Origin: Lojkania enalia
Taxonomy: Eukaryota > Ascomycota > Dothideomycetes > Pleosporales
Assembly: GCA_010094045.1 (NCBI GenBank)
Contig: ML986586.1
Span: 162,859 to 226,858, forward strand
Direction of reading: 5' to 3'
Length of the DNA stretch: 64,000 nucleotides
The notes under the pieces were generated by a model. That model was not told the DNA's origin. It was given only the letters and a program-made list of their open reading frames with translations, and made no database searches. This document shows positions 12,761 through 24,846 of this stretch, one piece after another; position 1 is the first letter of the stretch, and each line of letters begins with the position of its first letter. The translations under genes were made by a program, and so were the position numbers.

Positions 12761-14619
12761 ATGCCGCCAAAAACGAAGAGCCCTGGACCTATCACGTCTC
12801 ATCTCGGGTCTGCCACGGCTTTCTACATCTTCTTCGGTGCCAACTTAATTGCGGCCATATTCTCTCCGATCCAGGACTGCGATGAAGTATTCAACTACTG
12901 GGAGCCAACACACTACCTCAACCACCAGTATGGGCTCCAGACATGGGAATATTCCCCAGAATACGCAATTCGAAGCTGGGCATACACTAGTCTCCATGCC
13001 ATTGTGATCGGTTTGGGACGTTTACTACCATTCACTACCAAGGTGTCTGAATTCTATATGCTTAGAGTAGTACTTGCGTTAATATGCTCTCTTTGCGAAA
13101 CACGATTGTATTCAACGGTATCAAAAACCTTGAATCCCCGCGTAGCACTATTCTTTCTGATAGTCATGATCTTCAGCCCCGGAATGTACCATGCTTCGCC
13201 CGCCTATCTGCCCTCCAGCTTTGCCATGTATACTACCATGCTAGGGTTTTCGGCATTCATGGACTGGAGCGGTGGTATTAGAACCGCTCAAGGGATCTTC
13301 TGGTTTGCACTTGGGAGCTTACTCGGTTGGCCTTTCGCAGGCGCTCTAATAATTCCATTTCTCGCCGAGGAGGCACTCTTGGCCACGTTTACCGGCGAAT
13401 TGTACAAAGGATTCAGGAGGTTATTTGATGGAACCGTCAGATCATTGATTGTCCTGGTAGGTTCATAATGTGCATCTTTGTGACTATTTTAAGTTGGCAC
13501 TTGTACTCACTGTTATCAGGCACTCCAAGCGGCCATTGATTCCTTCTTTTACCAGAGACTCGTCTGTGTGCCTCTAAATATTGTACTTTATAATGTTTTC
13601 AGTAGAGGAAACAGGGGCCCAAACATATATGGCGTGGAACCGTGGCACTTTTATGTCCGCAATCTTGCTCTTAATTTCAACGCCTGGTTTTTACTCGCTA
13701 TACTATCCCTACCTTTACTTCTATTCCAACATATCGTTCGACAAAAGACTGTTTCCAAACAAACCCTTCTCCGCGGCATTGTCTTCATAAGCCCGTTCTA
13801 CTTGTGGCTTTCGATTTTTACAATTCAGCCACACAAGGAGGAGAGGTTTATGTATCCGGCGTATCCTTGTTTGGCTCTCAACGCAGCTATCTCTTTCCAC
13901 ATATTACTTGCAAGCTTTGGGTCTACAAACCCGCGTGATTTAACAAGCAGGATCCCTCCGCGGGCGAAGCTTGTAATTGTCAGCGCTTTCGTCATTAGTG
14001 CTATTATTTTAGGAGCGCTACGGATCCTCGGTATTATCACTGCATACTCAGCCCCGCTGAACATATATGAACCTTTACATCGAAAAGAGATGACGAATCC
14101 AGGAGATATTGTATGTTTAGGGAAGGAGTGGTACCGCTTTCCCTCCACCTTTTTCCTTCCGAATCAAGTCCGCGCAAAGTTCATCAAGAGTGAATTTTCT
14201 GGACTACTCCCGGGCGAGTTTAGCGAAGCTAACGCCGGATTTGGATTCTTTCCAGGAGCTTGGCTTGTACCAGCCGGAATGAATGATGAGAACCGAGAAG
14301 ATCCTGGAAAATACGTGAGTTTTAGAACCTGTATAACATGGTATTCGCTAATGCATTCTAGACGGACATCGGTCATTGCAAATTCCTAGTTGACTCTCAT
14401 TTCTATTCTGTCACACCCACTACTCTAGAACCTGATTATGTTTCGGATACGGACAGCTGGGAGAAGCTGTCCTGTGCAAGTTTCCTAGATGCTGGTCAGA
14501 CTTCAACACTAGGACGACTGCTTTGGGTCCCAGATTGGCCTTTTATTCCAGAACGACACCACAGAAAGTGGGGCGAATACTGCCTCCTTGGCCGCCGAGA
14601 CGAAATAGGAAAACATTGA
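12761..14619 (+). CDS. ALG9: Dolichol-linked alpha-1,2-mannosyltransferase Alg9
   Basis: Alg9 adds alpha-1,2-linked mannoses to the lumenal lipid-linked oligosaccharide in the ER, from dolichyl-phosphate mannose, during N-glycan precursor assembly (GT22 family). Exons 12761-13456, 13520-14314 and 14362-14619 give 582 residues, the usual size for the family. The lumenal signature DCDEVFNYWEPTHYL near residues 44-58, followed by WEYSPEYAIRSW, is diagnostic; the acidic pair DE is the expected catalytic site of this C-type glycosyltransferase. Many hydrophobic segments follow, and HKEERFMYPAYPC matches the conserved GT22 HKEERF motif. A soluble-looking C-terminal part follows. Both introns are phase 0 with good GT/AG ends. 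Other GT22 members (Alg12, Gpi10, Smp3) are less likely because of the N-terminal signature. Confidence 0.94.
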
Positions 14620-15521
14620 CGTTGAGCAGCTTATTCACACAATCAATGGAAATAGTGGAGCTGATGTTCCCCAAAAGCTTGACACGATAGCATGCTCTTG
14701 CTTGCTTCACGTGCTCGTGGATTGTCTTCTCTACAACTGGAAAAAGGGTCCATTTGCATTGAACCTCGTCGCTAATTAGCAGAATTGAAGGTCCTGGACC
14801 ATATGTTCTTCTATTCCATTCAATGCTCTGGAATGTCGCGCTACTAGTTCGTAGAGTAGGATATTCAATAAAATACTTTTATTACACTTTTGTGCCACTT
14901 TTGTGCAACAAATATCACGCAAATTGTCAGCCATTCCATAACCTCAATCTTTGCCCGTTAAAATACCTTCGTACTTTCCATGTGAGCGTTGTTTGAAAGA
15001 TTGTTTGCCGCTATATACAGGGTAAAGCGGAGAGGGTTGTCTGGACCCACTAATACCAGCGACTCCTATTCGCAATACCCACGCTAGGCTAGTTTTAGTA
15101 AACCTATCCATCGACGACACAAGCGGGCAAACAAGGTCTCGACCCCACACTCGGATCCCTCCAGGACGTTATCTCATGTACATAGGATTCTCGATACAAC
15201 AATAGATTAGGCATATTATAACGAGAAAAGTCCGTCTTTTTCTCTCGTGATCGTGATTCTTCACTATGACTTCTGCTCGTCTACTTAACAGGTCATGACC
15301 AATCTGAAATTACCTCGTTGCATTTAGACTTGGTCTCTTTCCAGTTTCATCTTCTTGTTCAGAGAACACCATTTAGTAGTTCACTTGTCGTTGTGCTCGA
15401 GGATTTTGCCTTATGCGTCAGCCAGTGCAGATTTATCGAAGTGGGTTAAATCGCTCCCGCCCGCGCACAACCAGACCATAATACCTAACAGAAACGAAGC
15501 CCAATAGCCTTAAACGAAAGT
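14620..15521. other. Intergenic, ALG9 to DUF3445 gene
   Basis: A 902-bp spacer between two plus-strand genes. It should hold the ALG9 3' UTR on the left and the promoter of the next gene on the right. Only short open frames occur, none resembling a known protein. I see no RNA gene or repeat. Confidence 0.6.
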
Positions 15522-16955
15522 ATGAAAGCCCTTCAACTTAGAGTTGCTCGCGCAGCTCATGATGCAAACGAATGGATCCAGCATCATTGCGACGCGGCGA
15601 ATGTCTATGCAGCTGTACACAATACCCATGTCGATCCAAAGGGTCTCTTGTATGGTACTTTCGGCCTGCTTACACTTGCCTGGGTGTTGATTGCATCTGC
15701 ACGTCGAATGCGCAAGCGAAAGTTCGCCTACTCCGAACCCAGAACGCCTGACCTAGAGAATCGCTCGCTGTTTAAAATCCCAGCCAGGGAACCCGGAGGT
15801 ATATGTTACCTTGCTTGTAGTAACGACATTTAGCTGAAAATGCACATAGTATGGATACCACAAGATTTCAAGCGCCCAACAGCAGCTCCTTATCCTGACT
15901 GGTCCGTCACCGAGACGAAGCCCTTACCCTACCGACCCTTCCGGTATGGCCCTAAGTACAACGTGACAATGGGCCTACGCAACATGCATTGGGATGAATG
16001 GATCGAGCTTGACAACCACTACATGAAATTCCACGACCTAAAAGCTCAACGCATCATCGAGCGAGGTTCTAAATGTAGCAAAACCGCCCCAGAAGCATTT
16101 GATGGGGCATGCGAGCTTCTCGAAGAGCTGTGCGATTACCTACCGCAACGATATCCCAGCCTATATCACAAGACAGACATTGGCATGGACAATATTGTCA
16201 CCGGCGAATCATTCAACATCATCGAGAGACCTCTAAAAGAAGATCCGATGCAAATGGCAGCTCGCTTCGTTCAAGATGATCTTGCCATCATGTTCGAGAA
16301 GGGCGACGGTCAATATTACTTCCTTGCTGGCTCTATCCTGCTGGCCGGTTTCTGGCGACTTGAGGACAAATTCGGTATGCCTTTGTCGGAAATCCACACT
16401 AGCGGCGACGTCCCGCAGTTCAAAGAAAAGCTTGAGAAGGGCATGATGAACTTCTTCAAGAGAGTACAGCCGGATAAGGCGGTCTTGAGGAATAATTATT
16501 TCATTCAGGTGGATGACTGCCTTCCTTGGAGTCATAGTATTGGAAGCGAGGACTCGGGGGGGATCGGGTGGTTTACGGCGGAGAAGAATAAGGCAATCCG
16601 ACACCACTACTTTAGAAGTGAGAGACAAAGTCTACGGCGGTATGTTCTGATATGCTTAGGTTATATTAGATATATGCGCTGACTCAAGCTTTGCTCTAGA
16701 CTTCCCCGGTCTGGAGGGGTTGTATTCACAATCCGGACTTACTTCCATCCCATTACGGAAATATGTCAAGAACCATATGTGCCAGGCAGACTAGCGAGTG
16801 CGATTCGAAGTTGGGGCGATGATGTCAGCAAGTACAAGGGAAAAGAGAGGTATCAGGATGTATTACTGGAGTATTTGGATAAAATGCATCAAGAGCAATT
16901 GAAAAATGGGCTCGACGTGGAAAATGAAGATAAGGCCAGAGCATACCCATATTAA
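15522..16955 (+). CDS. DUF3445 / haem-dependent oxidative N-demethylase-like protein
   Basis: Exons 15522-15798, 15850-16639 and 16700-16955 give 440 residues. The body matches the fungal DUF3445 family (haem-dependent oxidative N-demethylase-like), with conserved stretches such as [26 protein letters not shown] and [14 protein letters not shown]. In the bacterial founding member the family binds haem and oxidatively demethylates methylamine-type substrates; the fungal substrate is unknown to me. A hydrophobic segment at about residues 41-60 ([19 protein letters not shown]) followed by a basic cluster RRMRKRKF suggests an N-terminal membrane anchor with the catalytic part on one side. Splice phases 1 and 2 restore an open frame throughout. 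No partner gene lies next to it: ALG9 is upstream and the Lte1-type gene downstream. Confidence is high for the family and low for biochemistry. Confidence 0.85.
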
Positions 16956-18521
16956 CAAGTGCGCTTGTGTGGAGAGGCTAGCTATTATTGCATTGTGGTT
17001 GAGCAGCTTGAATACTCCGGGATTTTAATAAGATACGACGATATAGATAAAATTTATCGAGAATTCTCCTATAGTACAGCTCTCTTAGCTTACCTATTCG
17101 CGTATATTGATGATAGCATATCAGGACCTTCAGCACTGACCCGATTATGCCCGGAACGGCTGCAACAAATCTTATGGAAGCGTCTAGATGCACGGTGCGG
17201 CAATAGACCATCTTCTGTGCGCTGAGTAGTGGCATACATTCCATCATGCTATACGTTTCGCCTGAGCATGTATTGTAGAGCTTGCTGAGTCAATGCTCGG
17301 CACTTTAATTCCGGGTACTCTAGGTAATAACAGCGAGCTTCCTACGGAATGCCATGCATGAAATCGCGCATAGTAAAAGATTTGCGATTCCGGAAAAGAA
17401 CTCTGAGAGACGGTCGAAAGCAAGCCAACTTCAAACTATCCTTGGTCGGAGTCCTGCCGTGGTGGCCGTTTGTCTCGGATTGCCGGGGGAAATTTACTAA
17501 AGCCCGTGCATACAACTTGTTGAAATGAAAACAATGAAAAGGAGGGAAGGAGTAACAGGAAGGAAGAGACAACCGAGGGCTTGACAACGCGCAGATGTAT
17601 ATCCGACTGATTGACTGCCTTAGGTTCTTTGTACTCCGTGCGTCGGCGATTTTCTTACTATTTGGCTACTTTCCGCGAAAGGATCGCCCGGCCTCTGTGA
17701 TAAATCTCTTTGGATGAAGAATCCGCGTCTTTGCGCATGCCGGGTATAGCACTACTCTGTATAGCAATATTACTTGAGATTGTGAGAGTCTTATGCCCCC
17801 GGCATACGACGTCGGCGTAGCGCGCCATGAGTCAAGATTTCGTACCTTCACAAGGGAGTGGTCAAGGTTTGTTTCCACGGTATTTCCTCTTTTGTCCAAA
17901 CTCTCTAGGGCAAGATAGAAGTAAGCACCTTGGAGGTATTGACATTGGCCGTTGAGGAGCGCAACGCTGACGCATGTAGGCCTGGTCATGAGGTCGTAGT
18001 CGTCCCGAGTACTGTATGTATGCGCACGTCTGCGCACTGATCCTTCTCGGCCAGCGGCAGTTGCGAGTTTGTTGCAATTCGATACGAATCGCCTGGGGTT
18101 TGCGCGATGGAAATACGTACGTTACGGCACGTCGTGCTCTCCATGCCGAATGGGTAAAACGTGGGCCGCCGGCTAGGGGCCCAGCATTCGACTGGGGATG
18201 GTTGGTTCATGGACCGATTCCTGCCCGTCGCCTCGGCGCCGCTGCTGGGTGCTCTGTGCGTCCAGAAGCCGGCTGACTGGCCTGCCCTGCTGAATTGCGT
18301 CGTCCGGATGGCTGGTTGGCTGGTTGGCTGGCTGGCTGGCTCGTCGATAGCAGTGTCACTACTGGTACGGCCTGGCCTGTGGCCCTCTCCTCCACCATCT
18401 GTCCCATATGAACGATGCCCTGCATCTTACCCGTCTTCTTGCAGCCATCGCCCTCGACCGCTCCGCAGATGCCACAGTAACCCGATCGTATTCGTGCGTG
18501 CCCGCCGGGTGATGGGGCAGT
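16956..18521. other. Long intergenic region upstream of the LTE1-type gene
   Basis: A 1.57-kb spacer. The left half is AT-richer with no recognisable gene. The right half (about 18150-18520) is GC-rich and open in several frames, and contains a TGGC/TGGT tandem repeat. It probably includes the promoter and 5' UTR of the Lte1-type gene. Frames at 18161-18625 (+) and 18207-18602 (-) overlap the repeat and exon 1 and have no family resemblance. Confidence 0.55.
18308..18341 (+). repeat. TGGC/TGGT tandem tetranucleotide repeat
   Basis: About eight copies of a four-base unit alternating between TGGC and TGGT, upstream of the Lte1-type gene. It is a simple-sequence repeat with no evidence of function. 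Confidence 0.8.
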
Positions 18522-21500
18522 ATGGCCTTGCCCTTGCTGCAGCAAAACCCTCTCCCAGGAGCCCTGGCCGTCGCTCCAGAAACGGGTCCGCAGCGAGAGC
18601 AAGAACTGCTAGCAGCCGCCCGTAGAGCGCAGCATACAAATCGCCGCCCGGGCGACGACGGACGACGACCCGCTGCTCATCGCCGTGGCGGTTCTCTCAG
18701 GCGTGTCAAGGACTCGAAAGAAGAGCTCCGCCGCACGAGGGCCAGAGGAATATCGAGCGCGACCACTATCGATTCGCTGACCACCACCACCTCGACCCCT
18801 TCGGCGGGCCGCTCGTTCACAGTTGCCAACATCAACAACGGCATCATCTATCTGCGGTACGTGCAGCGCGCTCTGTGTGTGTTGGGCGGTGCCGCTTGCG
18901 TGCCCTTGTCCTATATACTCGCCACTGCTGGGACAGTCCCAGGGTTGCGTCGAGCAGCGCAGCTGCCACCCGCGCATGTCCCCGAATCCCAAGGTTCCCC
19001 GACTCAAGCAAATCTGATGTCCACTGTGCTGACTGCCGCTGTCATGCTTTAGGCCCGTGGTGCGCGCTGGGAATCAGCGCGGCAACCGTCCTCAGCCAGA
19101 TCCCTTCGTCTTTCCCCCGCAGACGCCGCCTGACAGCGCGACCCTCGACTCCAACCACACGCCGCGACCGCCGAGCAATGACTGGGAGCAAAGCCTCTAC
19201 GGTTCGCGCGCGCCCACTACTCTGGAGCATATCCTACTACCCTCCCAGGACGTGAAGCCGGAACATAATTCGAGGCTACGAGAGGCTGGCTTCCCGACAC
19301 CTCCGCGACCAGTCGCCCACGTGCGCTCACGATCCTTCTCGACCGCCGATGAGCATACAGTAGCATCGCACAGCACCGAGCCGGGCACCTTTAAGGTGGT
19401 AATTGAGAGGCCCGCGTTTGGCCGCCCCAAGACCGCAGACACTGGGTCTCTGCCTATACTACAAGTCCCGATCCCCCACTACCGCCTGGGGACACCGCGT
19501 TTCAGCACCCAAGGAACCGCTATCCTTCGAAGTTCAGTGTACACCCGCGCATCCGGCACCGAGGATCTCAGATCGTCGATTCTGACCCCGCAACGGGCGA
19601 CGCATTCCTTCCTCTCGTCACGGCATCGGTCAGAGGTCTACTCGCCGATACCTGTCAATTATCGCGCAACAATGGAGAGGATGCCTTTGCAAGCGCGGAC
19701 TACTGCGTCTTCCGCCCGTGTATCCAAGACTCCAATTGGACCACAGCTGTATGATGCGCTTACAGTGAACCCAGACGACCGCGCTGTTGTTCGCTTCTCA
19801 TCGTCGGGTGAAATTCTTGCTGCAACTCCCTCCCGCCTTGTTGCCCATATCACGTCGCCGAGCTTCCTGGACTACGAACTGCTGTCGGACTTCTTTCTCA
19901 CCTTTCGCTCTTTTCTGTCTAGCCGCGATCTGGCAGCCTATCTAATTGCCCGTCTGCGGTGGGCAGTTGATAGACAAGATGACTTTGGCCGAATTGTGCG
20001 CGTGCGCACTTTTGTTGCTCTCCGGCATTGGATTTTGAACTATTTTGTGGATGATTTTGTGCCAACCTACAAGCTTCGGGTTTACTTTTGTGAACTAGTC
20101 AACAATCTCTACCAAAGTCTGAGCACTCGTGCAGATGGCGGTGGAGGCGATATTAAGATTGTTGGGGAGCTTAAAAAATGCTGGAGACGTACCTGTGCCT
20201 TGTATTGGGATAATGAGGGCGGGATTGGAAAAGACCTGGCAGATGACGACCTGCTCCCAGGTGGTCAGGCAGGATCGCAAGCTTCGCTCGAGGAGACCGT
20301 TACTATACCTTCGACCTCACCGCGTCAAACAACGCGAACAACTAAAGTGGAAACAAATGGTTCAAACCCGAGCGATCAATTCGCTAGTAAGCATATGGAT
20401 TGGGCTCAAAAGGCTCGACACACTCCTCAAAATTCCTTGAGTTCACCCTACATCCCGTCCCAGGAATACGATGGAACTCATGTTCCCCTTTCACCTGCCA
20501 GCGAACAAAGTATGCAAGTCCAATCCTGCTCTATTCCAATGCGGGGTCTGAACAAAGTAGAACCATCGAGCGAGATGCCATTATATCCACATCCTGTACC
20601 GCATCCAGTTCCTACTCACTTCGCTGCTAGCCCACAATACTCTGTCTCCATCAAAAGGCCAAACCGGCCGTCTCATGGTCACAAACGGAGTGGAAGCTTT
20701 TCGGATGCGCTGAGGGACAATAGAGCACCCTTGTCTACCTCTAAAAGTGGTGCGGCAGACGTTACTTTCTCAGTGATATCTCAAATGCCAGGCAGTCTTG
20801 TTCATGGTGGACTTTACCAACCAGGCTCCCCGTACGTCGACGTCAAGAATGGTGGACTCCGCCACACGAGATCCCACCTAGAGCTAGAGCCTGTGGACGT
20901 TTTGGAGAGTCACATGCATGCGAGGCCCGGCCACGCAACTAACCCCGGAGTGAAGAAACTCTTGGGCAGTGTTCGGCGTGCGCTTAGTAGCAAGCAGCCG
21001 TCTGGTTCCTCTCATCAACTTCTCACAAATGCGCAATATCCGCAAGCTGCTCCATCCACTAGATCCTCCAATCCTGCGACTACGTCTACAGCTTCTAGTG
21101 GAGTCCATAAGCGTCGGCACGCTCGTCCTCGACTTCAAGTGCGTATTGATGTCTTAGCGGCCAAGGTTGCCGAGAGTTTTAAAGAAGTAGTACAACAGGA
21201 ACTGAGCAATGAAAAACAGCGAAAGAGCACTACACCCGGCCTAAGTGGATTTGAGTTTGAGTTTGAGAAGCGTGATACGATCACTACAGAGGGTCGGCTC
21301 CGCCCACCTCGCAGTAGCAACCCTAGGATGATTAGCAATGTTACGACGGGAAGCCGATCTATTGTCATTATGGATGATACAGGCGCTCCAGCTCTGCCAC
21401 TAATGTCAGGGGCCTTGCCTAGCCCTGCCCATGCAGATGATCCCTCAACATCCGCTATGACCCCAACCAATGAACGAGGATTATCCATTGATCAAAAGCT

Positions 21501-23935
21501 AGCTGAGGGCCAGCCCCAGTCGATCAGCCATTCTGATACACCTCGAGATTCTGAGCCAGAATCTTCACTAACTTCACGGTTTGCATCCCGTGACTCTACT
21601 CAACGTTCGGTCGTCAGTCAACGAAGATCTCTCTCTGAAGGCCGGGAAAAATTGCATTCATTTCGGCGTCGAGGGTCGACCAAGGTTTCAATGGCACGTT
21701 CTGCGTCTCTTAGGAGACATGCATCGTTCAATAGCGGCCTTGCCAGGCACCATGCAGCGGAAAGTTTCGCAACTTCTGCTAGAACTATGTCATCAGGCAA
21801 TGATCCATTTTTCCTCGACCGTCATCCTACTAGCCCAACGCGGCCGACCCGTCAGCTCCGCCGACGACCTGGAGGTGATTTACGTGCGGTTGATAATGTA
21901 CATGACCTTGAACACGAACAGCGTCCTCATTCGACCGGCTCGGTCTCTAATCACACCCACTCAATCGTTAATTCTGTAATCTTGCACTCTGACCGCTATG
22001 TTGAGCGAACGGACGAAGCAGGAGATGATACTGACAACGTTCATAACGTTAGGCTACCACAAGAGAGGCGCTTCTCTTTAGTCGACACACATTCTTCTCA
22101 ACCGAATTTACGGCCATCTTTTGAGGCAGAGGTTGCGAAACTCGCAGCATTGCCTGACGATACTGACGATGATGGTGGGATCGAGTCTGCCTTGATGAAA
22201 CTCGAAGGGCGATATGAAAAGAAGAGTCCAGACCCATCACCACGTGTCACTGTCGAAATGGAGGCTTATCAGCCTGCGAGTGCTGCTATCGATTCTTCAC
22301 AGCCCTCATATATACAATCCGAGCAAGGCTCTACACATACTCAAAGTCATATGAGAGCAGACGATGCCCTTCATCGGCCACTTGCGCCTCCCGAAGCGGA
22401 AGGCCAAGGTATGTATCGGCTGTCCGGTGAGAACTTCAACCGTCGTGGCCCAGGAGCTACATCCACTGTGGAGTCAGAAGACTCCTATTCTTCGATCCCG
22501 CTTCTCGATCGGGGTCTGAGTGAAGTTACGAATTCTCCACGCACGCACACATTGGAATCGATGAGATCTTCTGCGAGACCTCTGCCACTCAAACCCAACA
22601 TTGCTCCTGAACATACGGATGATCAAGATGTAACTCGAGTGACTTCAGCAGACTCTTCTATCGAATTCGTTATCGAAACTGAGAGTATGAAGAAAATTCC
22701 TAAGGATGGGACTCTTCCTACATCGTCTGTACCGCGCGAATCTTTTCTGCTTGATGAGGATGAAGACCTCAGCGACGGAGACAATGATTCGGCCTTGGTT
22801 ACTAGATCAGATGGAACGAGTCACGGTGTGAGGAGTTTCTTTGATGATGAACCTGCGTCTATAGACAGCGAGAAGGAGGCTCTACCAATGCATCCTATGC
22901 GCCACCCACCAACTCCACCACTCACTGCGAATAGGCTTAATAGTGCATTCCCGCATCTCGATACAGCAGGTTTGGATCGAGGTTTACCAACGCCAGGTCT
23001 TACACCCACGTCCAGACTTAATCAGCCATTTGGCCATATCAATCAGCCCGAGGAGACCCCAATTGAACTACAGGAGCTTAAGAAAATCAAATCCCCACCT
23101 CCACCTGCACATCTCCCTTTCGTTCTGGCTTACGACTCGGAAACGCTGGCTCAGCAATTCACTATTGTCGAGAAAGATGCGCTAGATGAGATTGATTGGA
23201 AGGAGCTCATTGAGCTTAAATGGAAACAATCATCTCCCCAGATCCGAGACTGGGTGCAATACCTTCATACCGAAGAGGCGAGAGGCGTTGACGTTGTTAT
23301 TGCACGGTTTAATCTGGTCGTCAAATGGGTTGTATCCGAATGTTTGCTTACCGAGTCTATTGAAGAAAGAGCTCGCTGCATCGTGAAGTACGTCCATATC
23401 GCGGCTCACGCCCGGCGACTTCGAAATTACGCAACGATGTATCAAATCGCGATTGCTCTGCTCTCGGCGGATATTTCACGACTTAAGCGGACGTGGGCTC
23501 TCATTCCCGCAGCAGAGCTTCAAACAATGCGAGAGTTAGAGGCCCTAGTGCAGCCCTTACGGAACTTCCATAATTTACGCGTTGAGATGGAGACAGCCAG
23601 CATCGAGGACGGCTGCATCCCCTTTATCGGTAAGCTGAGCTGTATGGACCTTCGCTGAACCTAATTACTAACCTTATGGAGGGATTTACACCCGCGATCT
23701 GATTTACAATGCACAAAAACCTGCATTCATAGATGCTCCACCTATCGATGGAGAACGACTTGTGAATTTTGAACGACATCATACGGCCGCCACAATTGTC
23801 AAAAATCTTCTGCGTCTTCTAGAGGCCAGTTCGAAATACTCGTTCAAGGCCGAACCTATGATCATCAGCAAATGCCTGTGGATGGCTGCGCTGAGTGATG
23901 ACGAGCTTGCAGCACTCAGCCGCAAGCTGGAGTGA
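18522..23935 (+). CDS. Lte1-type Ras-family guanine nucleotide exchange factor
   Basis: Exons 18522-18856, 19053-23629 and 23682-23935 give 1721 residues. A RasGEF N-terminal module lies at about 356-465 (LLSDFFLTFRSFLSS, LRVYFCELVNNLY) and a C-terminal RasGEF (CDC25-homology) catalytic domain at about 1470-1721. A very long Ser/Thr/Pro-rich, probably disordered linker of about 1000 residues separates them. In yeast Lte1 this arrangement acts at mitotic exit in the Tem1/polarity network; the true GTPase target here is inferred. The conserved N-terminal stretch NNGIIYLRPVVRAG is formed only by splicing exon 1 to exon 2, which supports the upstream exon. The exact ATG is less certain because the upstream frame is GC-rich and may start elsewhere. 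The last intron (23630-23681) splits the conserved FIG-IYTRDL segment with matching phase. Confidence 0.88.
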
Positions 23936-24846
23936 TTGAGAATTTCGCATACGACTTTTCATTTCCCAACACAGTGAGCATAAGCGGGTCCCGACTAGCA
24001 CCGTGGCCCTCGTTTATTTTCATCTTGACTATATCGTTTTGTTAATATGCGCTGAAGCACTCTAGGCAAGACATTTGCTTAACACGATTTACGACCATGT
24101 CTGGATTTCCTTGCATTTGAAACTACATTCAATTCCCCGGGCTTATTAGCCCACAACACGATAGAAATAATCGCTCACGCTCGGAGGACTTGGTGGTCCT
24201 TTTTGGTTCACATCATTTTCTGTATCTTGTTCGTATTTGACTTTCTGTGGGCTCTTTCGAGTCCAGCGGCTCCTTTCTTCATGGAGTGGGGGGGCGTTGC
24301 ATCACATACAGGCGGCTTTGAGATCTGGTCCTGTCTAGGTAGTGTTTGTACTGGGTTACTCGTCAGTATTGATAGCTAGATAATGAAGAGAATGAGAGTG
24401 ATATAGTTGCACTCGAATGAGCACATAGATCTTTGGAGCTGCAGTGCTAGGCCCGCTACCGGCTTACAGGACTGCAACATCAAGCATGTGTCTCAGTACC
24501 AGACAGGGGCAGCAAGCCCAGACTTATGGTTCGAACGCCCGGGAGCGGCGTCACGCGGGGCGCCTAGAGACTGACCTCGCCGTGTTCGTCTCTCCAGAGC
24601 GGCGTCTACAGCCCCCACAATCCTGCACGGCCACCTGCGAGGCCCCCAAACAGAAGCATGCTACCTATCACGCGCCGTTCATCGGTGTACCTCCGGTCAA
24701 CACAATTGTCAGCCTTGTGGTGTTCGCCCCAAACGACGTTGTCCCTCGTTTGCTTGCACGCTCATGCTACTGCTTAGGCCTTCCGGGAGGAGCCTCCGTC
24801 GTCCGACGACAGTCCAACTTGTAGCTTCTCGCAGCTTCTTGTAGCT
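23936..24846. other. Intergenic, LTE1-type gene to CorA-like gene
   Basis: A 911-bp spacer between plus-strand genes. It should carry the 3' UTR of the Lte1-type gene and the CorA-like promoter. An open frame at 24444-24824 (+) has no family resemblance and no splice context, so it is not called. A GGTTCGAA-like word near 24529 is not part of a foldable tRNA as far as I can see. Confidence 0.55.

Noticed and set aside
24525..24540. GGTTCGAA word resembling a tRNA B-box
   Set aside because: No cloverleaf could be drawn with the upstream sequence.
24444..24824. 127-codon open frame (+) before the CorA-like gene
   Set aside because: No family resemblance; composition looks like GC-rich promoter DNA, and it ends just before the real start at 24847.
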